Part shown: positions 35,528 through 44,558 of the stretch, piece by piece
Layout of the letters: each line of letters starts with the position of its first letter
Numbering within the stretch: the stretch's first letter is position 1
From: Variovorax ginsengisoli
GTDB taxonomy: Bacteria > Pseudomonadota > Gammaproteobacteria > Burkholderiales > Burkholderiaceae_C
Assembly (NCBI RefSeq): GCF_030486595.1
Contig: NZ_JAUJZH010000001.1
Location: 62,001-126,000 of the forward strand
Reading direction: 5' to 3'
DNA length: 64,000 nt
Notes under the pieces: model-generated
Told to the model about the DNA's origin: nothing
The model's database searches: none
What the model saw: only the letters and a program-made list of their open reading frames with translations
Translations under genes and position numbers: made by a program

Positions 35528-36115
35528 ATGACGGATGAAGCAAGCCACCTGAACGAGCGCATCGCCCAACGGGTGCGCGAGCTGCGCGCCGCGCGCGGCC
35601 TGTCGCTCGATGCGCTGGCGGCCCACTGCGGCGTCAGTCGTTCGATGATCTCGCTGATCGAGCGCGGCGAGAGCAGCCCGACCGCTGTCGTGCTGGAGAA
35701 GCTCGCCACCGGGCTCGGCGTCGCGCTGGCCTCGCTGTTCGAGCCGCCGCGGGCCGGCGACGACCCGGTGGCGCGGCTGGCCGACCAGCCCCTGTGGCGC
35801 GATCCGCATTCGGGCTATGTGCGGCGCAACGTCTCGCCAGCGGGCGGGGCCTCGCCGATCCAGATCGTCGAGGTGGCCTTTCCGCCGAAGGCGCGCGTGG
35901 CCTACGAGACCGGCGCCCGCGAGCCGCGCATCCACCAGCAGGTATGGGTGCTCGAGAACACCATCGAAGTCACGGTCGGCGATGCTTGCCATCGGCTCGA
36001 CGCCGGCGACTGCCTGGCCCACGCGCTGGACCGCCCGGTGAGCTACCACAACCCCACGCGACACCTCACGCGCTATGCGGTCGTGATCGCCACCCTGCCC
36101 TCGCCCTGGAGGTGA
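35528..36115 (+). CDS. Xre-cupin transcriptional regulator
   Basis: 195 residues, ATG at 35528. N-terminal Xre helix-turn-helix ('RVRELRAARGLSLDALAAHCGVSRSMISLIERGESSPTAVVLEKLA', residues 13-57) and a C-terminal cupin (about 110-190) that normally senses a small molecule. It is the first of four genes; the GNAT gene starts 1 bp after its stop. It probably autoregulates and controls the GNAT/GST genes or the divergent aldo/keto reductase. Confidence 0.92.
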   Translation: MTDEASHLNERIAQRVRELRAARGLSLDALAAHCGVSRSMISLIERGESSPTAVVLEKLATGLGVALASLFEPPRAGDDPVARLADQPLWRDPHSGYVRRNVSPAGGASPIQIVEVAFPPKARVAYETGAREPRIHQQVWVLENTIEVTVGDACHRLDAGDCLAHALDRPVSYHNPTRHLTRYAVVIATLPSPWR

Positions 36116-36116
36116 C

Positions 36117-36668
36117 ATGCAGACCCGAACACCTTCCGCCCGGCGCATCCGGCGGCTCCAGACGGTCTCCGAAGCACAACTGCGTGCGCTGTCCGAACTG
36201 CTGGTCGATTGCGTGGAAGGCGGCGCCTCGGTGAGCTTCATGGACCCCTTGCCGCCCGCCCGTGCCATGGCGTTCTGGCGCGAGGTGGCCGAAGGGGTCG
36301 CGCGGGGCGAGCGCGCCCTGCTGATTGCCGAGGATGACGCCGGCATCGTGGGCACCGTTCAACTGGTGCTGGCCCAGCCCGACAACCAGCCGCACCGCGC
36401 CGACCTGTCGAAGATGCTCGTGCTCCGGCGTGCGCGCTGCCAGGGCTGGGGCGAGGCCCTGATGCAGGCGGCCGAGCAGGCGGCGCGCGACTGCGGCAAA
36501 TCGCTGCTGGTGCTCGACACCGCCAGCGAAAGCGCCGAACGGCTCTACGCCCGGCTGGGCTGGCAGCGGGTCGGCGTGATCCCCGGCTATGCGCTGCTGC
36601 CGCAAGGCGGGCTCTGCCCCACGACCATCTTCTACCGCGAGCTGGAGCCGCTCCAGGGCGCCCAGTAG
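36117..36668 (+). CDS. GNAT family N-acetyltransferase
   Basis: 183 residues. The acetyl-CoA loop reads 'LSKMLVLRRARCQGWGEALMQAAEQAA' (Q/RxxGxG/A), followed by 'LLVLDTASESAERLYARLGWQRVGVIPGYAL', the typical C-terminal end. Substrate unknown. It begins 1 bp after the Xre-cupin stop, so the two are co-translated, as in many Xre-cupin/GNAT pairs that deal with a toxic amine or antibiotic. Confidence 0.9.
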   Translation: MQTRTPSARRIRRLQTVSEAQLRALSELLVDCVEGGASVSFMDPLPPARAMAFWREVAEGVARGERALLIAEDDAGIVGTVQLVLAQPDNQPHRADLSKMLVLRRARCQGWGEALMQAAEQAARDCGKSLLVLDTASESAERLYARLGWQRVGVIPGYALLPQGGLCPTTIFYRELEPLQGAQ

Positions 36669-36705
36669 GCGACACTGGCGTCATGCCACTCACCGGAGCA
36701 TGCCG

Positions 36706-37374
36706 ATGATCCCCACCATCACCGCCTTTGAGCAATCTCCCGATCGCGGCCGAGGGCTGGCACGCGACATGCGCGTTCGCTGGGCGCTCGAAGAAGCGGG
36801 CCAGACCTATGCCGTGCGTCTGGTTTCGTTCAAGGAGATGAAGGAGCCCGCGCATCGCGCGCTGCATCCCTTTGGGCAGATTCCGACCTATGAAGAAGGC
36901 GATCTCGCCCTGTTCGAGTCGGGGGCCATCGTGCTCCATATCGCCGAGGGTCATCCTGGCCTGCTGCCGGACGATGCCAACGCGCGGGCGCGCGCGATCA
37001 CCTGGATGTTCGCCGCGCTCAACACGGTGGAGCCGCCGATCCTCGATCGCGGCATCGCCATGATGCTGGAGCACGACAAGGCCTGGTTCCAAGAGCGCCT
37101 GCCCCTTCTCGAAGGGCGCGTCCGGGTCCGCCTGGGCGAGCTGTCGCGGCGGCTGGGCGCCGCCGATTGGCTCGACGATGCGTTCAGCGCCGGCGACCTG
37201 CTGATGGTGACGGTGCTGCGCAGACTGAGCGGGTCGACCCTGCTGGACGAATACCCGAACCTCGCGGCCTATGTCGCCCGCGGTGAAGCGCGGCCGGCTT
37301 ACCAGCGCGCGTTCGCCGACCACTTGTCGGTGTTCAGGGGCAGCCAGCCACCGCGCGAAACGAACTCGACATGA
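36706..37374 (+). CDS. Glutathione S-transferase
   Basis: 222 residues. Thioredoxin-like N-domain with 'HPFGQIPTYEEGDLALFESGAIVLHIAE' (cis-Pro and glutathione-binding ES) and a helical C-domain with 'ADWLDDAFSAGDLLMVTVLRRL', containing the conserved Asp cap. ATG 36706 is preferred to 36700 because GGAG lies 8 bp before it. Conjugates or reduces electrophiles. It shares a 4-bp ATGA overlap with the next small gene. Confidence 0.9.
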   Translation: MIPTITAFEQSPDRGRGLARDMRVRWALEEAGQTYAVRLVSFKEMKEPAHRALHPFGQIPTYEEGDLALFESGAIVLHIAEGHPGLLPDDANARARAITWMFAALNTVEPPILDRGIAMMLEHDKAWFQERLPLLEGRVRVRLGELSRRLGAADWLDDAFSAGDLLMVTVLRRLSGSTLLDEYPNLAAYVARGEARPAYQRAFADHLSVFRGSQPPRETNST

Positions 37375-37592
37375 GATACCGCTTCAACGTCTTCGGACGA
37401 ATCATTTCCATCGAACGCGTCGGCGGCGATTGGGTCGCCCACCTGACGGGAAACGACGGCAAGCGTCGTCCGGCAGAACTCGCGATTCCTTCCGACATGC
37501 GGCACGCCGAGCTGGCACAGTATCTCTACGACGTCTACCACGAGGAAGCGACGCCAACGAATGGCGACGTTTTCGAGATCGTGCCCCGATAG
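37371..37592 (+). CDS. Small DUF7661-like protein
   Basis: 73 residues. 'YRFNVFGRIISIERVGGDWVAHLTGNDGKRRPAELAIPSDMRHAELAQYLYDVYHE' resembles the short DUF7661 family; function unknown. The ATG overlaps the GST stop, so it is translated with it. The family call is from recollection and moderate in certainty; the coding call is firm because of the overlap. Confidence 0.75.
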   Translation: MRYRFNVFGRIISIERVGGDWVAHLTGNDGKRRPAELAIPSDMRHAELAQYLYDVYHEEATPTNGDVFEIVPR

Positions 37593-37630
37593 GGCACCCG
37601 AGCGCCCGGCAGGCTAGATCGCGACGAGCC

Positions 37631-38704
37631 TCAGCGCTCGATGGTCTTGTTCCAGCGCGCATTCCACGCCGGCCGGTTCGCGTTGATGCTCTCCCAGTCC
37701 ACCGTGACTGCCGTCTTCATGTAGCCGTTGATCGCCGCCACCTGGGCAACGCCTTCGCCCACGGCCGGCGCCTTCGGGTTGGTCGGGATCTGGCTGCCGT
37801 ACTGCAGTACGTTCGCCTGGGCTAGCGGACTCAGCAGGAACTCGGCGAGCTTCTGCGCGAGTTCCGGCTCGCTGTTGTTGGCGATCACGCACTGCCCCAC
37901 CATCAGCACCACCGCGCCCTCCTTGGGGTTCGCGTATTCGACCGGGATGCCCTTGACCTTCAGCGCCGCCACCGCGGTCGGCGTCAGCGGAAAGATCGCC
38001 GCTTCGCCGGTCTGCACCATCTCGGAGATCTTGGCCGAACTCGGGATGTACTCCAGGACGTTCGGGCCGATCGTCGTCGGCCAGGCCTTGAAGCCGGGCT
38101 CGACGTTCTGGTCGGTGCCGCCCTGGATGCGGTTGAACATCAGGAAACCATGCAGGCCGAAGGACGAAGCCGAGACCGACTGGAACACCACCTTGCCCTT
38201 GAACTTGGCGTCGGCCAGATCCATCCACGAGGTCGGCGCCGCCCAGCCCTTCTCCTTGAACATCTTCGCGTTGTAGGCCAGGCCGGTCATGCCCAGGCTG
38301 ACGCCGCTGGCCATGTCGCCCTTGAAGCGCGCCGCCGGGTAGATCTCGTTGAGCGCCGCGCTCGGGCGCTGCTTCTCGCACAGCCCCATGCCGATCGCGC
38401 GGACCATCACGCCATCGTCGAGGAACATGACGTGCATCTGCGGGCGCTCCTTGTTGGCCTGCGCCTTGGCAAGAATGTCCGACGACGTCCCGGGCACCAC
38501 CACGACCTTGACGTTGTTCAGCTTCTCGAAGGCCGGGAAGACGTACTGCGTGTACGCCTTCTCCATCGTGCCGCCGTTCATGCCGATGTAGAGCGTCTTG
38601 GTCTGGGCGCCAGCCACGCCGCTGGCCATCAGGGCAGCGGCAGCAGCCACGGTGAAGAGCGAGCGGCGCACGGTGAGCCGGAGGGCAATGCGGGCAGAGG
38701 ACAT
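37631..38704 (-). CDS. PotD-type ABC transporter substrate-binding protein
   Basis: 357 residues, ATG at 38704. A Sec signal peptide ends at 'GVAGAQT' (about residue 34). The mature protein is an extracellular solute-binding protein of the polyamine/iron/2-aminoethylphosphonate class: 'LYIGMNGGTMEKAYTQYVFPAFEKLNNVKVVVVPGTSSDILAKAQANK', 'GAVVLMVGQCVIANNSEPELAQKLAEFLL'. It is the last gene of a minus-strand operon that holds its own ATPase and permeases. The ligand is likely a cationic or amino-acid-like molecule judging from the oxidoreductases in the operon. Confidence 0.9.
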   Translation of the reverse strand: MSSARIALRLTVRRSLFTVAAAAALMASGVAGAQTKTLYIGMNGGTMEKAYTQYVFPAFEKLNNVKVVVVPGTSSDILAKAQANKERPQMHVMFLDDGVMVRAIGMGLCEKQRPSAALNEIYPAARFKGDMASGVSLGMTGLAYNAKMFKEKGWAAPTSWMDLADAKFKGKVVFQSVSASSFGLHGFLMFNRIQGGTDQNVEPGFKAWPTTIGPNVLEYIPSSAKISEMVQTGEAAIFPLTPTAVAALKVKGIPVEYANPKEGAVVLMVGQCVIANNSEPELAQKLAEFLLSPLAQANVLQYGSQIPTNPKAPAVGEGVAQVAAINGYMKTAVTVDWESINANRPAWNARWNKTIER

Positions 38705-38753
38705 GACTTTCCTTTCGGGACGGTTGAAGGAGGGATGCAGGAAACGAATGCGT

Positions 38754-39896
38754 TCAGTGGGCCGATGCCGGCGCGGCTGCCGCGACGTCGACGAAGCGAT
38801 CGATGGCAAAGGCGCCGATCGGCGTGCGGCTGCGCCCGTCGCGCACCAGTTCGGCCAGGACCTCGCCAACGGCTGGCCCGGTCTGGAAGCCGGCGCCGGC
38901 AAAGCCGAAGCCGTGGAACAGGCCCGGCGTGGTGCGGCTGGGACCGATCACCGGCTGGTGGTCGGGCAGATAGCCTTCGGTGCCGCCCCAGGTGCGGATG
39001 AAGTGCGCATGGCGCAGCATCGGCAGCAGCTCGATCGCCTGCGTCGAGAGACTCGCGATCGTGTCGCGCTCGGAACGTGCGCGGTCGGCATCGAGCAGGC
39101 GCCCAGGACCGCCGCCGAGCACCAGATTGCCGCGCGCCACCTGACGGCAGTACACGCCGCCGCCCTCGACGCCGAGGCTCCATTGCATGAAGAACGGCAG
39201 CGGCTCGGTGACGGCCATCGCGGGACTGCGTGAATACATCGGCACCGTATCGCCGAACTGGGTGGCGACCGCATTGGCCCAGGCGCCGGCGCAATTGAGC
39301 AGCACGGGTGCCTTCACTTCCAGCGCGTTGGCGGTGCGCAGATGAAACAGCTGGCCGTCGTGCGCGATCTCGTCGACCCGCGTGCGCTCGTGGATCTCGG
39401 CACCCGCGCGCTGCGCCGCCAGCGCGAAGGCCGGCGACACGAGACGCGGATTGGCCTGCCCGTCTTCCGGACAGAGCGAGCCGCCGACCGCCTTGCCGCC
39501 GAGCCAGGGGCATCGTTCGCGCAGCCGCGGGCCCGACAGGATGTCGATGCCGAGCCCGAAGTCGCGCGCGCGATCCCGGTAGGCCTCCAGCGCGGCCAGA
39601 TCGGCTTCGCTGCGCGCGATCTTGAAGTGGCCCGAGCGCAGGTACTCGCCGTCGGTGCCGATCAATTCCGGCAGGCGGCCCCAGATCGCATGCGCGCGCT
39701 GCGCCAACGGCAGCTGGCCGAGGGGTCGCCCCTGGCGACGGACGCCGCCGTAGTTCACTCCGCTCGAGCGCGAGCCGCAGAAGTCCCGCTCCAGCAGCAC
39801 CACCCGCAGCCCCATGCCGCGCAACGCCAGCGCCGCCGAACTGCCCACGATGCCGCCGCCCACGATGGCGACGTCGGTGCTGATGCGCTGCGTCAT
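38754..39896 (-). CDS. FAD-dependent amine/amino-acid oxidoreductase, OoxB-like
   Basis: 380 residues, ATG at 39896. DAO fold with dinucleotide motif 'VAIVGGGIVGSSAALALRG' at residues 9-27 and the C-terminal 'GFGFAGAGFQTGPAVGEVLAELV'. The family (opine oxidase B, hydrogen cyanide synthase C, D-hydroxyproline dehydrogenase beta) oxidises a secondary or primary amine. Its ATG overlaps the stop of the OoxA-like gene upstream (ATGA), and the small 2Fe-2S subunit gene precedes that; together they form a three-subunit dehydrogenase. Substrate is unknown. Confidence 0.9.
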   Translation of the reverse strand: MTQRISTDVAIVGGGIVGSSAALALRGMGLRVVLLERDFCGSRSSGVNYGGVRRQGRPLGQLPLAQRAHAIWGRLPELIGTDGEYLRSGHFKIARSEADLAALEAYRDRARDFGLGIDILSGPRLRERCPWLGGKAVGGSLCPEDGQANPRLVSPAFALAAQRAGAEIHERTRVDEIAHDGQLFHLRTANALEVKAPVLLNCAGAWANAVATQFGDTVPMYSRSPAMAVTEPLPFFMQWSLGVEGGGVYCRQVARGNLVLGGGPGRLLDADRARSERDTIASLSTQAIELLPMLRHAHFIRTWGGTEGYLPDHQPVIGPSRTTPGLFHGFGFAGAGFQTGPAVGEVLAELVRDGRSRTPIGAFAIDRFVDVAAAAPASAH

Positions 39897-41293
39897 GCGG
39901 CTGCTCCTGCCTGCGACGCACTCGATGCACGCTCCAGCTGGATCGGGATCGGCTTGATCGGCGCCTGCCCGCGGAAACGGCCCACCTGCTGCACCGGCTG
40001 TCCGGTGGCGTGGGCGAGGATCTCGGCGGCGGCCACGCCGCACATCCGGCCCTGGCAACGGCCCATGCCGACGCGCGTCAGCGCCTTGAGGCGGTTCAGC
40101 TCGTTGGTGCCGCTGTCCGCGGCGCTGCGCCGCAACTCGCCCGCCGTGACGTTCTCGCAACGGCAGACCACGAGTTCGTCGGGCGCCTGCGCGGCCCAGT
40201 CGGAAGGGAAGGGAAAGGCGCGCTCGAGGCCGGCGCGAAATCCGGTGAGGCGGGCCAGCCGGTGCTGGAGCACGCTTGCGCGCTGCGTGTCGATGGCCAT
40301 GCCGTGGTCGGCCAGCAGCGTGAGCGCGGCCAGCTCGCCCGCCCATTCGGCCGCGTCGGCTCCCATGATGCCGGCGCCATCTCCCGCGAGGTACACACCG
40401 GGGACGCTGGAGCGGCCGGCGGCATCGCGCTCGGGCAGATGCGCGCGATGCAGCGGCGCAAAGGCGAAACGGCATCCCAGCAGATCCGCCAGCTGGGTCT
40501 CGGACCGCAGCGCATAGCCGAAGCCGACGGCGTCGCAGTCGAGCCTGTGCTTGCGTCCGGCTTCGCTCCACACGACCGCGCGCACCCGCTCGTCGCCCTC
40601 CATGCGCAGCAACCGCACGCCGCGCCGCAACGGCACGCCGTGCGCGCGCAGCCAGGCGACGTAGTGCACCCCCTTGAGGAATACCGCGGGCTGCCTGAGC
40701 ATCGCCGGCACGGCGGCCAGCTGATCGCCGAAGCGCGCGGTATCGAGCACCGCCGCGACATCGACGCCGGCCTTCGCATACTGCCAGGCCACCAGGTAGA
40801 GCAAGGGCCCGGTGCCCGCGAGCACCACGCGCGAGCCGATGGCGCAGCCCTGGAACTTGAGCGCCACCTGTGCGCCGCCGAGCGTGTACACGCCGGGCAA
40901 GGTCCAGCCGGGCACCGGCAGCACGCGATCGGTGGCGCCGGTGGCGACGATGAGCTGCCCGAAGGGCACGGTGCGCGTGGTCTGCGTCGGGCCGTGCAGC
41001 ACGTCGAGCTTGGCGTCCTGCACGTTCCACACCAGGCTGTCGGGCCGATAGTCGATGCGGTCCTGCAGCGCGTCGATGGCCGCATGCACGGCGGTGGCAC
41101 GGGCCGCCTCGCTGCCGTAGAGCGCCTCGGGCGGCCGGTCGAAATGCGCGGGTGGCCGACGGTAGATCTGGCCGCCGGCGCGCGCGGCTTCGTCGATCAG
41201 CACCGGCCGCAGGCCGTGCTTCGCGAGCGTCTGCGCGGCACGGATGCCGGCCGGGCCGGCGCCGACGATCGCCGGCTGGAGCGGTGCAGGCAT
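39893..41293 (-). CDS. FAD/NAD(P)-binding oxidoreductase with BFD-like 2Fe-2S domain, OoxA-like
   Basis: 466 residues, ATG at 41293. N-terminal 'AIVGAGPAGIRAAQTLAKHG' nucleotide motif, a second one near 'IGSRVVLAGTGPLLYLVAW', and a C-terminal BFD-like [2Fe-2S] domain with 'CRCENVT' and 'GRCQGRMCG'. This is the alpha subunit of opine-oxidase-like dehydrogenases, passing electrons from the FAD oxidase subunit. Both ends overlap neighbouring genes by ATGA, showing tight stoichiometric coupling. Confidence 0.92.
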   Translation of the reverse strand: MPAPLQPAIVGAGPAGIRAAQTLAKHGLRPVLIDEAARAGGQIYRRPPAHFDRPPEALYGSEAARATAVHAAIDALQDRIDYRPDSLVWNVQDAKLDVLHGPTQTTRTVPFGQLIVATGATDRVLPVPGWTLPGVYTLGGAQVALKFQGCAIGSRVVLAGTGPLLYLVAWQYAKAGVDVAAVLDTARFGDQLAAVPAMLRQPAVFLKGVHYVAWLRAHGVPLRRGVRLLRMEGDERVRAVVWSEAGRKHRLDCDAVGFGYALRSETQLADLLGCRFAFAPLHRAHLPERDAAGRSSVPGVYLAGDGAGIMGADAAEWAGELAALTLLADHGMAIDTQRASVLQHRLARLTGFRAGLERAFPFPSDWAAQAPDELVVCRCENVTAGELRRSAADSGTNELNRLKALTRVGMGRCQGRMCGVAAAEILAHATGQPVQQVGRFRGQAPIKPIPIQLERASSASQAGAAA

Positions 41294-41595
41294 CAATGCC
41301 CTCCGCCGCTCAGCAAGGCCATGCCGGGCGCGATGAAGGTCGAACAGGCGCGAAGTCGCGCACCCTCGGCGGTGGCGATCCAGCAATCCTGGCAGGCGCC
41401 CATCAGGCAGAAGCCGGCACGCGGCTCGTGGCTGAATTCGTTGCGGCGCAGTTGCGCGCCCTGCGTCAGCACGGCGGTCAGGACCGTGTCGCCTTCGAGC
41501 GCCTGCGCCGGACGGCCGTCGAGGGTGAACTCGACTGCGGCCCGCTGAGTCTCTGCGACCCGGCGCAGCAGCGGCTGAAGGGTGCCGGCGCTCAT
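41293..41595 (-). CDS. Small 2Fe-2S subunit of the opine-oxidase-like complex
   Basis: 100 residues, ATG at 41595. Ferredoxin-like (2Fe-2S)-binding fold with ligand cysteines in 'GFCLMGACQDCWIAT' and 'ARLRACSTF'. In opine oxidase, HcnABC and D-hydroxyproline dehydrogenase, a protein of this size is the gamma subunit. Its stop overlaps the next start (ATGA), and its start overlaps the permease stop. Confidence 0.92.
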   Translation of the reverse strand: MSAGTLQPLLRRVAETQRAAVEFTLDGRPAQALEGDTVLTAVLTQGAQLRRNEFSHEPRAGFCLMGACQDCWIATAEGARLRACSTFIAPGMALLSGGGH

Positions 41596-42389
41596 CGGTG
41601 GCCCCCTACCAGCACGCGATCGAGGCCATAGAGCCTGTCGAGGACGATCATCGCGACCGCGGTGATCGCCACCATCAGCGCCGACACCGCGGCCATCAGC
41701 GGGTCGATCGACTCGGTCGCGTACATGTACATGCGCACCGGCAGCGTCACCGTGCTCGGCGAGGTGACGAAGATCGACATCGTCACTTCGTCGAAACTGT
41801 TGATGAAGGCCAGCAGCCAACCGCCGGTGACGCCCGGCAGGATCATCGGCAGCGTGATGCGCTTGAACACCGTGGCCTGGCTCGCGCCCAGCGACAGCGC
41901 CGCCTGCTCGGCGCTGCGGTCGAAGCCGACCAGCGCCGCCACCACGAGCCGCAGCGTGTACGGCGTGACGATCAAGGCATGCGCGAAGATCAGGAAGCCG
42001 AAGCTGCCGGTGCCGCCAACCAGCGCGAACAGGCGAAGCAGGGCGACGCCCAGCACCAGGTGCGGAATGATCAGGGGCGACAGGAACAGCCCGTTGAGGA
42101 AGTCGCGGCCGGGAAAGTCGTAGCGCGTGATCGCCAGGCCGGCCGGCACCGCGACCAGCGTGGCGAGGGTGGCCGACGCCAGCCCGAGCTGCAGGCTGTT
42201 CCAGAACGACTGCATGAAGTCCGGATGCGCGAACACCGCCTGGAACCAGCGCAGCGAGAACTCGGTGGTCGGCAGCGTGAGCGTGTTCTCGGGCGTGAAG
42301 GCCACCACGCAGACGACCACCAGGGGCGCCAGCATGAAGGCGATGACGAGCGCGTTGAACGCGAGGGCAAAAGGTCCGTTCTTGCTCAT
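41592..42389 (-). CDS. ABC transporter permease (PotC type)
   Basis: 265 residues with six membrane segments; first at about 10-30. EAA loop 'EQAALSLGASQATVFKRITLPMILPG'. Inner-membrane subunit of the importer whose binding protein is encoded at 37631. Its stop overlaps the 2Fe-2S gene start, so transporter and dehydrogenase are co-expressed. It starts 2 bp after the PotB-type permease. Confidence 0.93.
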   Translation of the reverse strand: MSKNGPFALAFNALVIAFMLAPLVVVCVVAFTPENTLTLPTTEFSLRWFQAVFAHPDFMQSFWNSLQLGLASATLATLVAVPAGLAITRYDFPGRDFLNGLFLSPLIIPHLVLGVALLRLFALVGGTGSFGFLIFAHALIVTPYTLRLVVAALVGFDRSAEQAALSLGASQATVFKRITLPMILPGVTGGWLLAFINSFDEVTMSIFVTSPSTVTLPVRMYMYATESIDPLMAAVSALMVAITAVAMIVLDRLYGLDRVLVGGHR

Positions 42390-42391
42390 GG

Positions 42392-43252
42392 TCAACCCAG
42401 CGCCTTCTTGTAGCGGCCTTCGACGAGGCGGTTGTAGCTCAGCATCACCACCAGATTGGCGAGCAGCAGCACCAGCGCAATGGCAGCGCCTAGCGGCCAG
42501 TTGAGCTCGTGCAGGTATTCGTCGTAGACGACCGTCGCGACCATCTTCAGCCGGCGCCCGCCGAGCAGGCCCGGGATGGCGAAGGAACTGGCCGAGAGAC
42601 CGAACACGATCAGGCTGCCCGAGAGGATGCCGGGCATCACCTGCGGCAGCACGACGCGCCTGAGCGTGGTGAAGGGGGAAGCGCCCAGCGACAGCGCCGC
42701 GTTCTCGACGCCGGCGTCGAGCTTCTGCAGCGAGGTCCATACCGGGATCACCATGAAGGGCAGCATCACGTGCACGAGGGCGATGACGATGGCCGTCTCG
42801 GTGTAGAGCAGCTTGACCGGGCCGATGCCGATGATGCCGAGCATCCCGTTGACCAGGCCCTCGGGCCCGAGCAGCATGCTCCAGCCGAAGGCACGCACCA
42901 CGACCGAGACCATCAGCGGCGCCAGCACCACCAGCAGCAGGATCGAGCGCCACGGGTTGCGCATGCGGCTCAGCACGTAGGCCTCGGGCGTGCCGATGAG
43001 AACGCAGATTACGGCGACCAGCGCCGAGATCCAGAAGGTCCGCCAGAAGATGCCGTAGTAGTACGAGTCGGTGAACAGATGAATGTAGTGATCGAGCGTG
43101 AACTCGCCGGCCTTCGGACCGGTCGTGGCATCGTAGACGTTGAAGGACAGCACGGCTGTCAGCAGCAACGGCACCAGCAGCAGCGCAGTGAAGAGCAGCA
43201 GCGCGGGCGTGGACAGCCACCAGGGCGTGGTCTTCCTTGCGAGGCCGGTCAT
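42392..43252 (-). CDS. ABC transporter permease (PotB type)
   Basis: 286 residues with six membrane segments; 'TPALLLFTALLLVPLLLTAVLSFNVYD' is the first. EAA loop 'ENAALSLGASPFTTLRRVVLPQVMPG'. Pairs with the PotC-type permease. Its ATG overlaps the ATPase gene stop by 4 bp. Confidence 0.93.
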   Translation of the reverse strand: MTGLARKTTPWWLSTPALLLFTALLLVPLLLTAVLSFNVYDATTGPKAGEFTLDHYIHLFTDSYYYGIFWRTFWISALVAVICVLIGTPEAYVLSRMRNPWRSILLLVVLAPLMVSVVVRAFGWSMLLGPEGLVNGMLGIIGIGPVKLLYTETAIVIALVHVMLPFMVIPVWTSLQKLDAGVENAALSLGASPFTTLRRVVLPQVMPGILSGSLIVFGLSASSFAIPGLLGGRRLKMVATVVYDEYLHELNWPLGAAIALVLLLANLVVMLSYNRLVEGRYKKALG

Positions 43253-44331
43253 GCAGCCGCCCTCTGCGCCCCGGCCGCCTCGTCGGCAGGCAGCAGGCGC
43301 GTGCAGTGCGGCGGCCAGTCCACGCCGACCGTCGTGCCTTCGTCAAGCGCGTCGCGGCCGTCGTTGGGACTGAGCACCATCAGGTCGCCGACCAGGGTCG
43401 CAACGCGATAAAGCCACTGGCTGCCCAGGAAGAAGCGCTCGCCGACCGTGCCGTCGAGCCGGCCGGCGCCACTGGCGGTGAACTGGATCTTTTCGGGCCG
43501 CACGCTCAGCAGCACCGACGCGCCGGGACGGAAGCCGGCGTCGTCGACATCGACCCCCAGCGGACCGATCTCGACGCGCGTGCGCGTCCCGGCCGAGGCC
43601 ACGCGGCCTTCCAGCAGGTTCGCCTTGCCGACGAAGGTCGAGATGAAACGGGTGCGCGGATGTTCGTAGCAGCGATGCGGATGGTCGATCTGGGTCGCGC
43701 GGCCCCCCTCCATGACAACGACACGGTCGCTGATGGACATCGCCTCGCTCTGGTCGTGGGTGACCATGATCGTGGTGGTGCCGACCTTGCGCTGGATCTG
43801 GCGCAACTCGAATTGCATCTCTTCGCGCAGCTTGGCGTCGAGGTTGGACAGCGGCTCGTCCAGCAGCAGCACCGGCGGCTCGATCACCAGCGCACGGGCG
43901 AGCGCGATGCGCTGCCGCTGGCCGCCGGAGAGCTGGCGCGGAAAGCGGTCGGCGTGCGCCTCGAGGTGCACCAGCGCGAGCGCCTGCGCCACGCGCTCGC
44001 GGCGCTCGGCCTTGGGCATCTTGCGCATCTCGAGGCCGAAGCTCACGTTGTCGGCCACCGTCATGTGCGGGAAGAGCGCGTAGGTCTGGAACACGATGCC
44101 GAGGCCACGGGTGTTGGCCTTGGCATGGGTGATGTCCTTGCCGTCGAGCGCGATGCGGCCGCTGCTGACGGCCTCGAATCCCGCGACCATCTGCAGCGTG
44201 GTCGTCTTGCCGCAGCCCGAGGGGCCGAGCAGCGACACGAACTCGCCTTTCTCGACGGACAGGTCGATCGCCGACACGGCGCAGGTCGCGCCATAGAACT
44301 TGGTCACGCCGGAAAGTTGAAGAAACGACAT
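43249..44331 (-). CDS. ABC transporter ATP-binding protein (PotA type)
   Basis: 360 residues, ATG at 44331. Walker A 'GPSGCGKTT', signature 'LSGGQRQR', Walker B '[12 protein letters not shown]', H-loop 'MVTHDQSEA', and a TOBE domain at about 270-345. First gene of the minus-strand operon, divergent from the IclR gene. It energises import of the substrate for the downstream oxidoreductase. Confidence 0.95.
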   Translation of the reverse strand: MSFLQLSGVTKFYGATCAVSAIDLSVEKGEFVSLLGPSGCGKTTTLQMVAGFEAVSSGRIALDGKDITHAKANTRGLGIVFQTYALFPHMTVADNVSFGLEMRKMPKAERRERVAQALALVHLEAHADRFPRQLSGGQRQRIALARALVIEPPVLLLDEPLSNLDAKLREEMQFELRQIQRKVGTTTIMVTHDQSEAMSISDRVVVMEGGRATQIDHPHRCYEHPRTRFISTFVGKANLLEGRVASAGTRTRVEIGPLGVDVDDAGFRPGASVLLSVRPEKIQFTASGAGRLDGTVGERFFLGSQWLYRVATLVGDLMVLSPNDGRDALDEGTTVGVDWPPHCTRLLPADEAAGAQRAAA

Positions 44332-44467
44332 CCATGGGCCTTTCGTTGCAGTCGAGGCGGCGGCGGGCTCCACCGGCAACGCGCACTGCTTCGGCGCGCT
44401 GCGAGAACTGAATGCCCGTCGCTTTCGCATTGAATCTATTGCAATAACCGAACCATGCCTCCACGGG

Positions 44468-44515
44468 TATTCCATTAATCGGAACTTTTCTTCGTTTTAT
44501 TCCATTGAATGAAAG
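44468..44515. promoter_or_regulatory. Two TATTCCATT half-site repeats in the IclR/ABC divergent promoter
   Basis: TATTCCATTAATCGGAAC at 44468-44485 and TATTCCATTGAATGAAAG at 44498-44515, spaced exactly 30 bp (three helical turns). The first contains TTCC-N7-GGAA symmetry, an arrangement common for IclR-family operators. They lie between the divergent potA-like and IclR genes. Binding by that IclR protein is inferred. Confidence 0.5.
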
Positions 44516-44558
44516 TCTTGCGCTAAACTGCCAGCAAAATATTCCGCAGGAACAAGGT

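Noticed and set aside
38754..41030. 758-codon frame that would fuse a longer N-terminus to the OoxB-like protein
   Set aside because: The extra part lies out of frame within the OoxA-like gene and has no similarity pattern; the ATG at 39896 overlaps the upstream stop and begins with a correct FAD motif.
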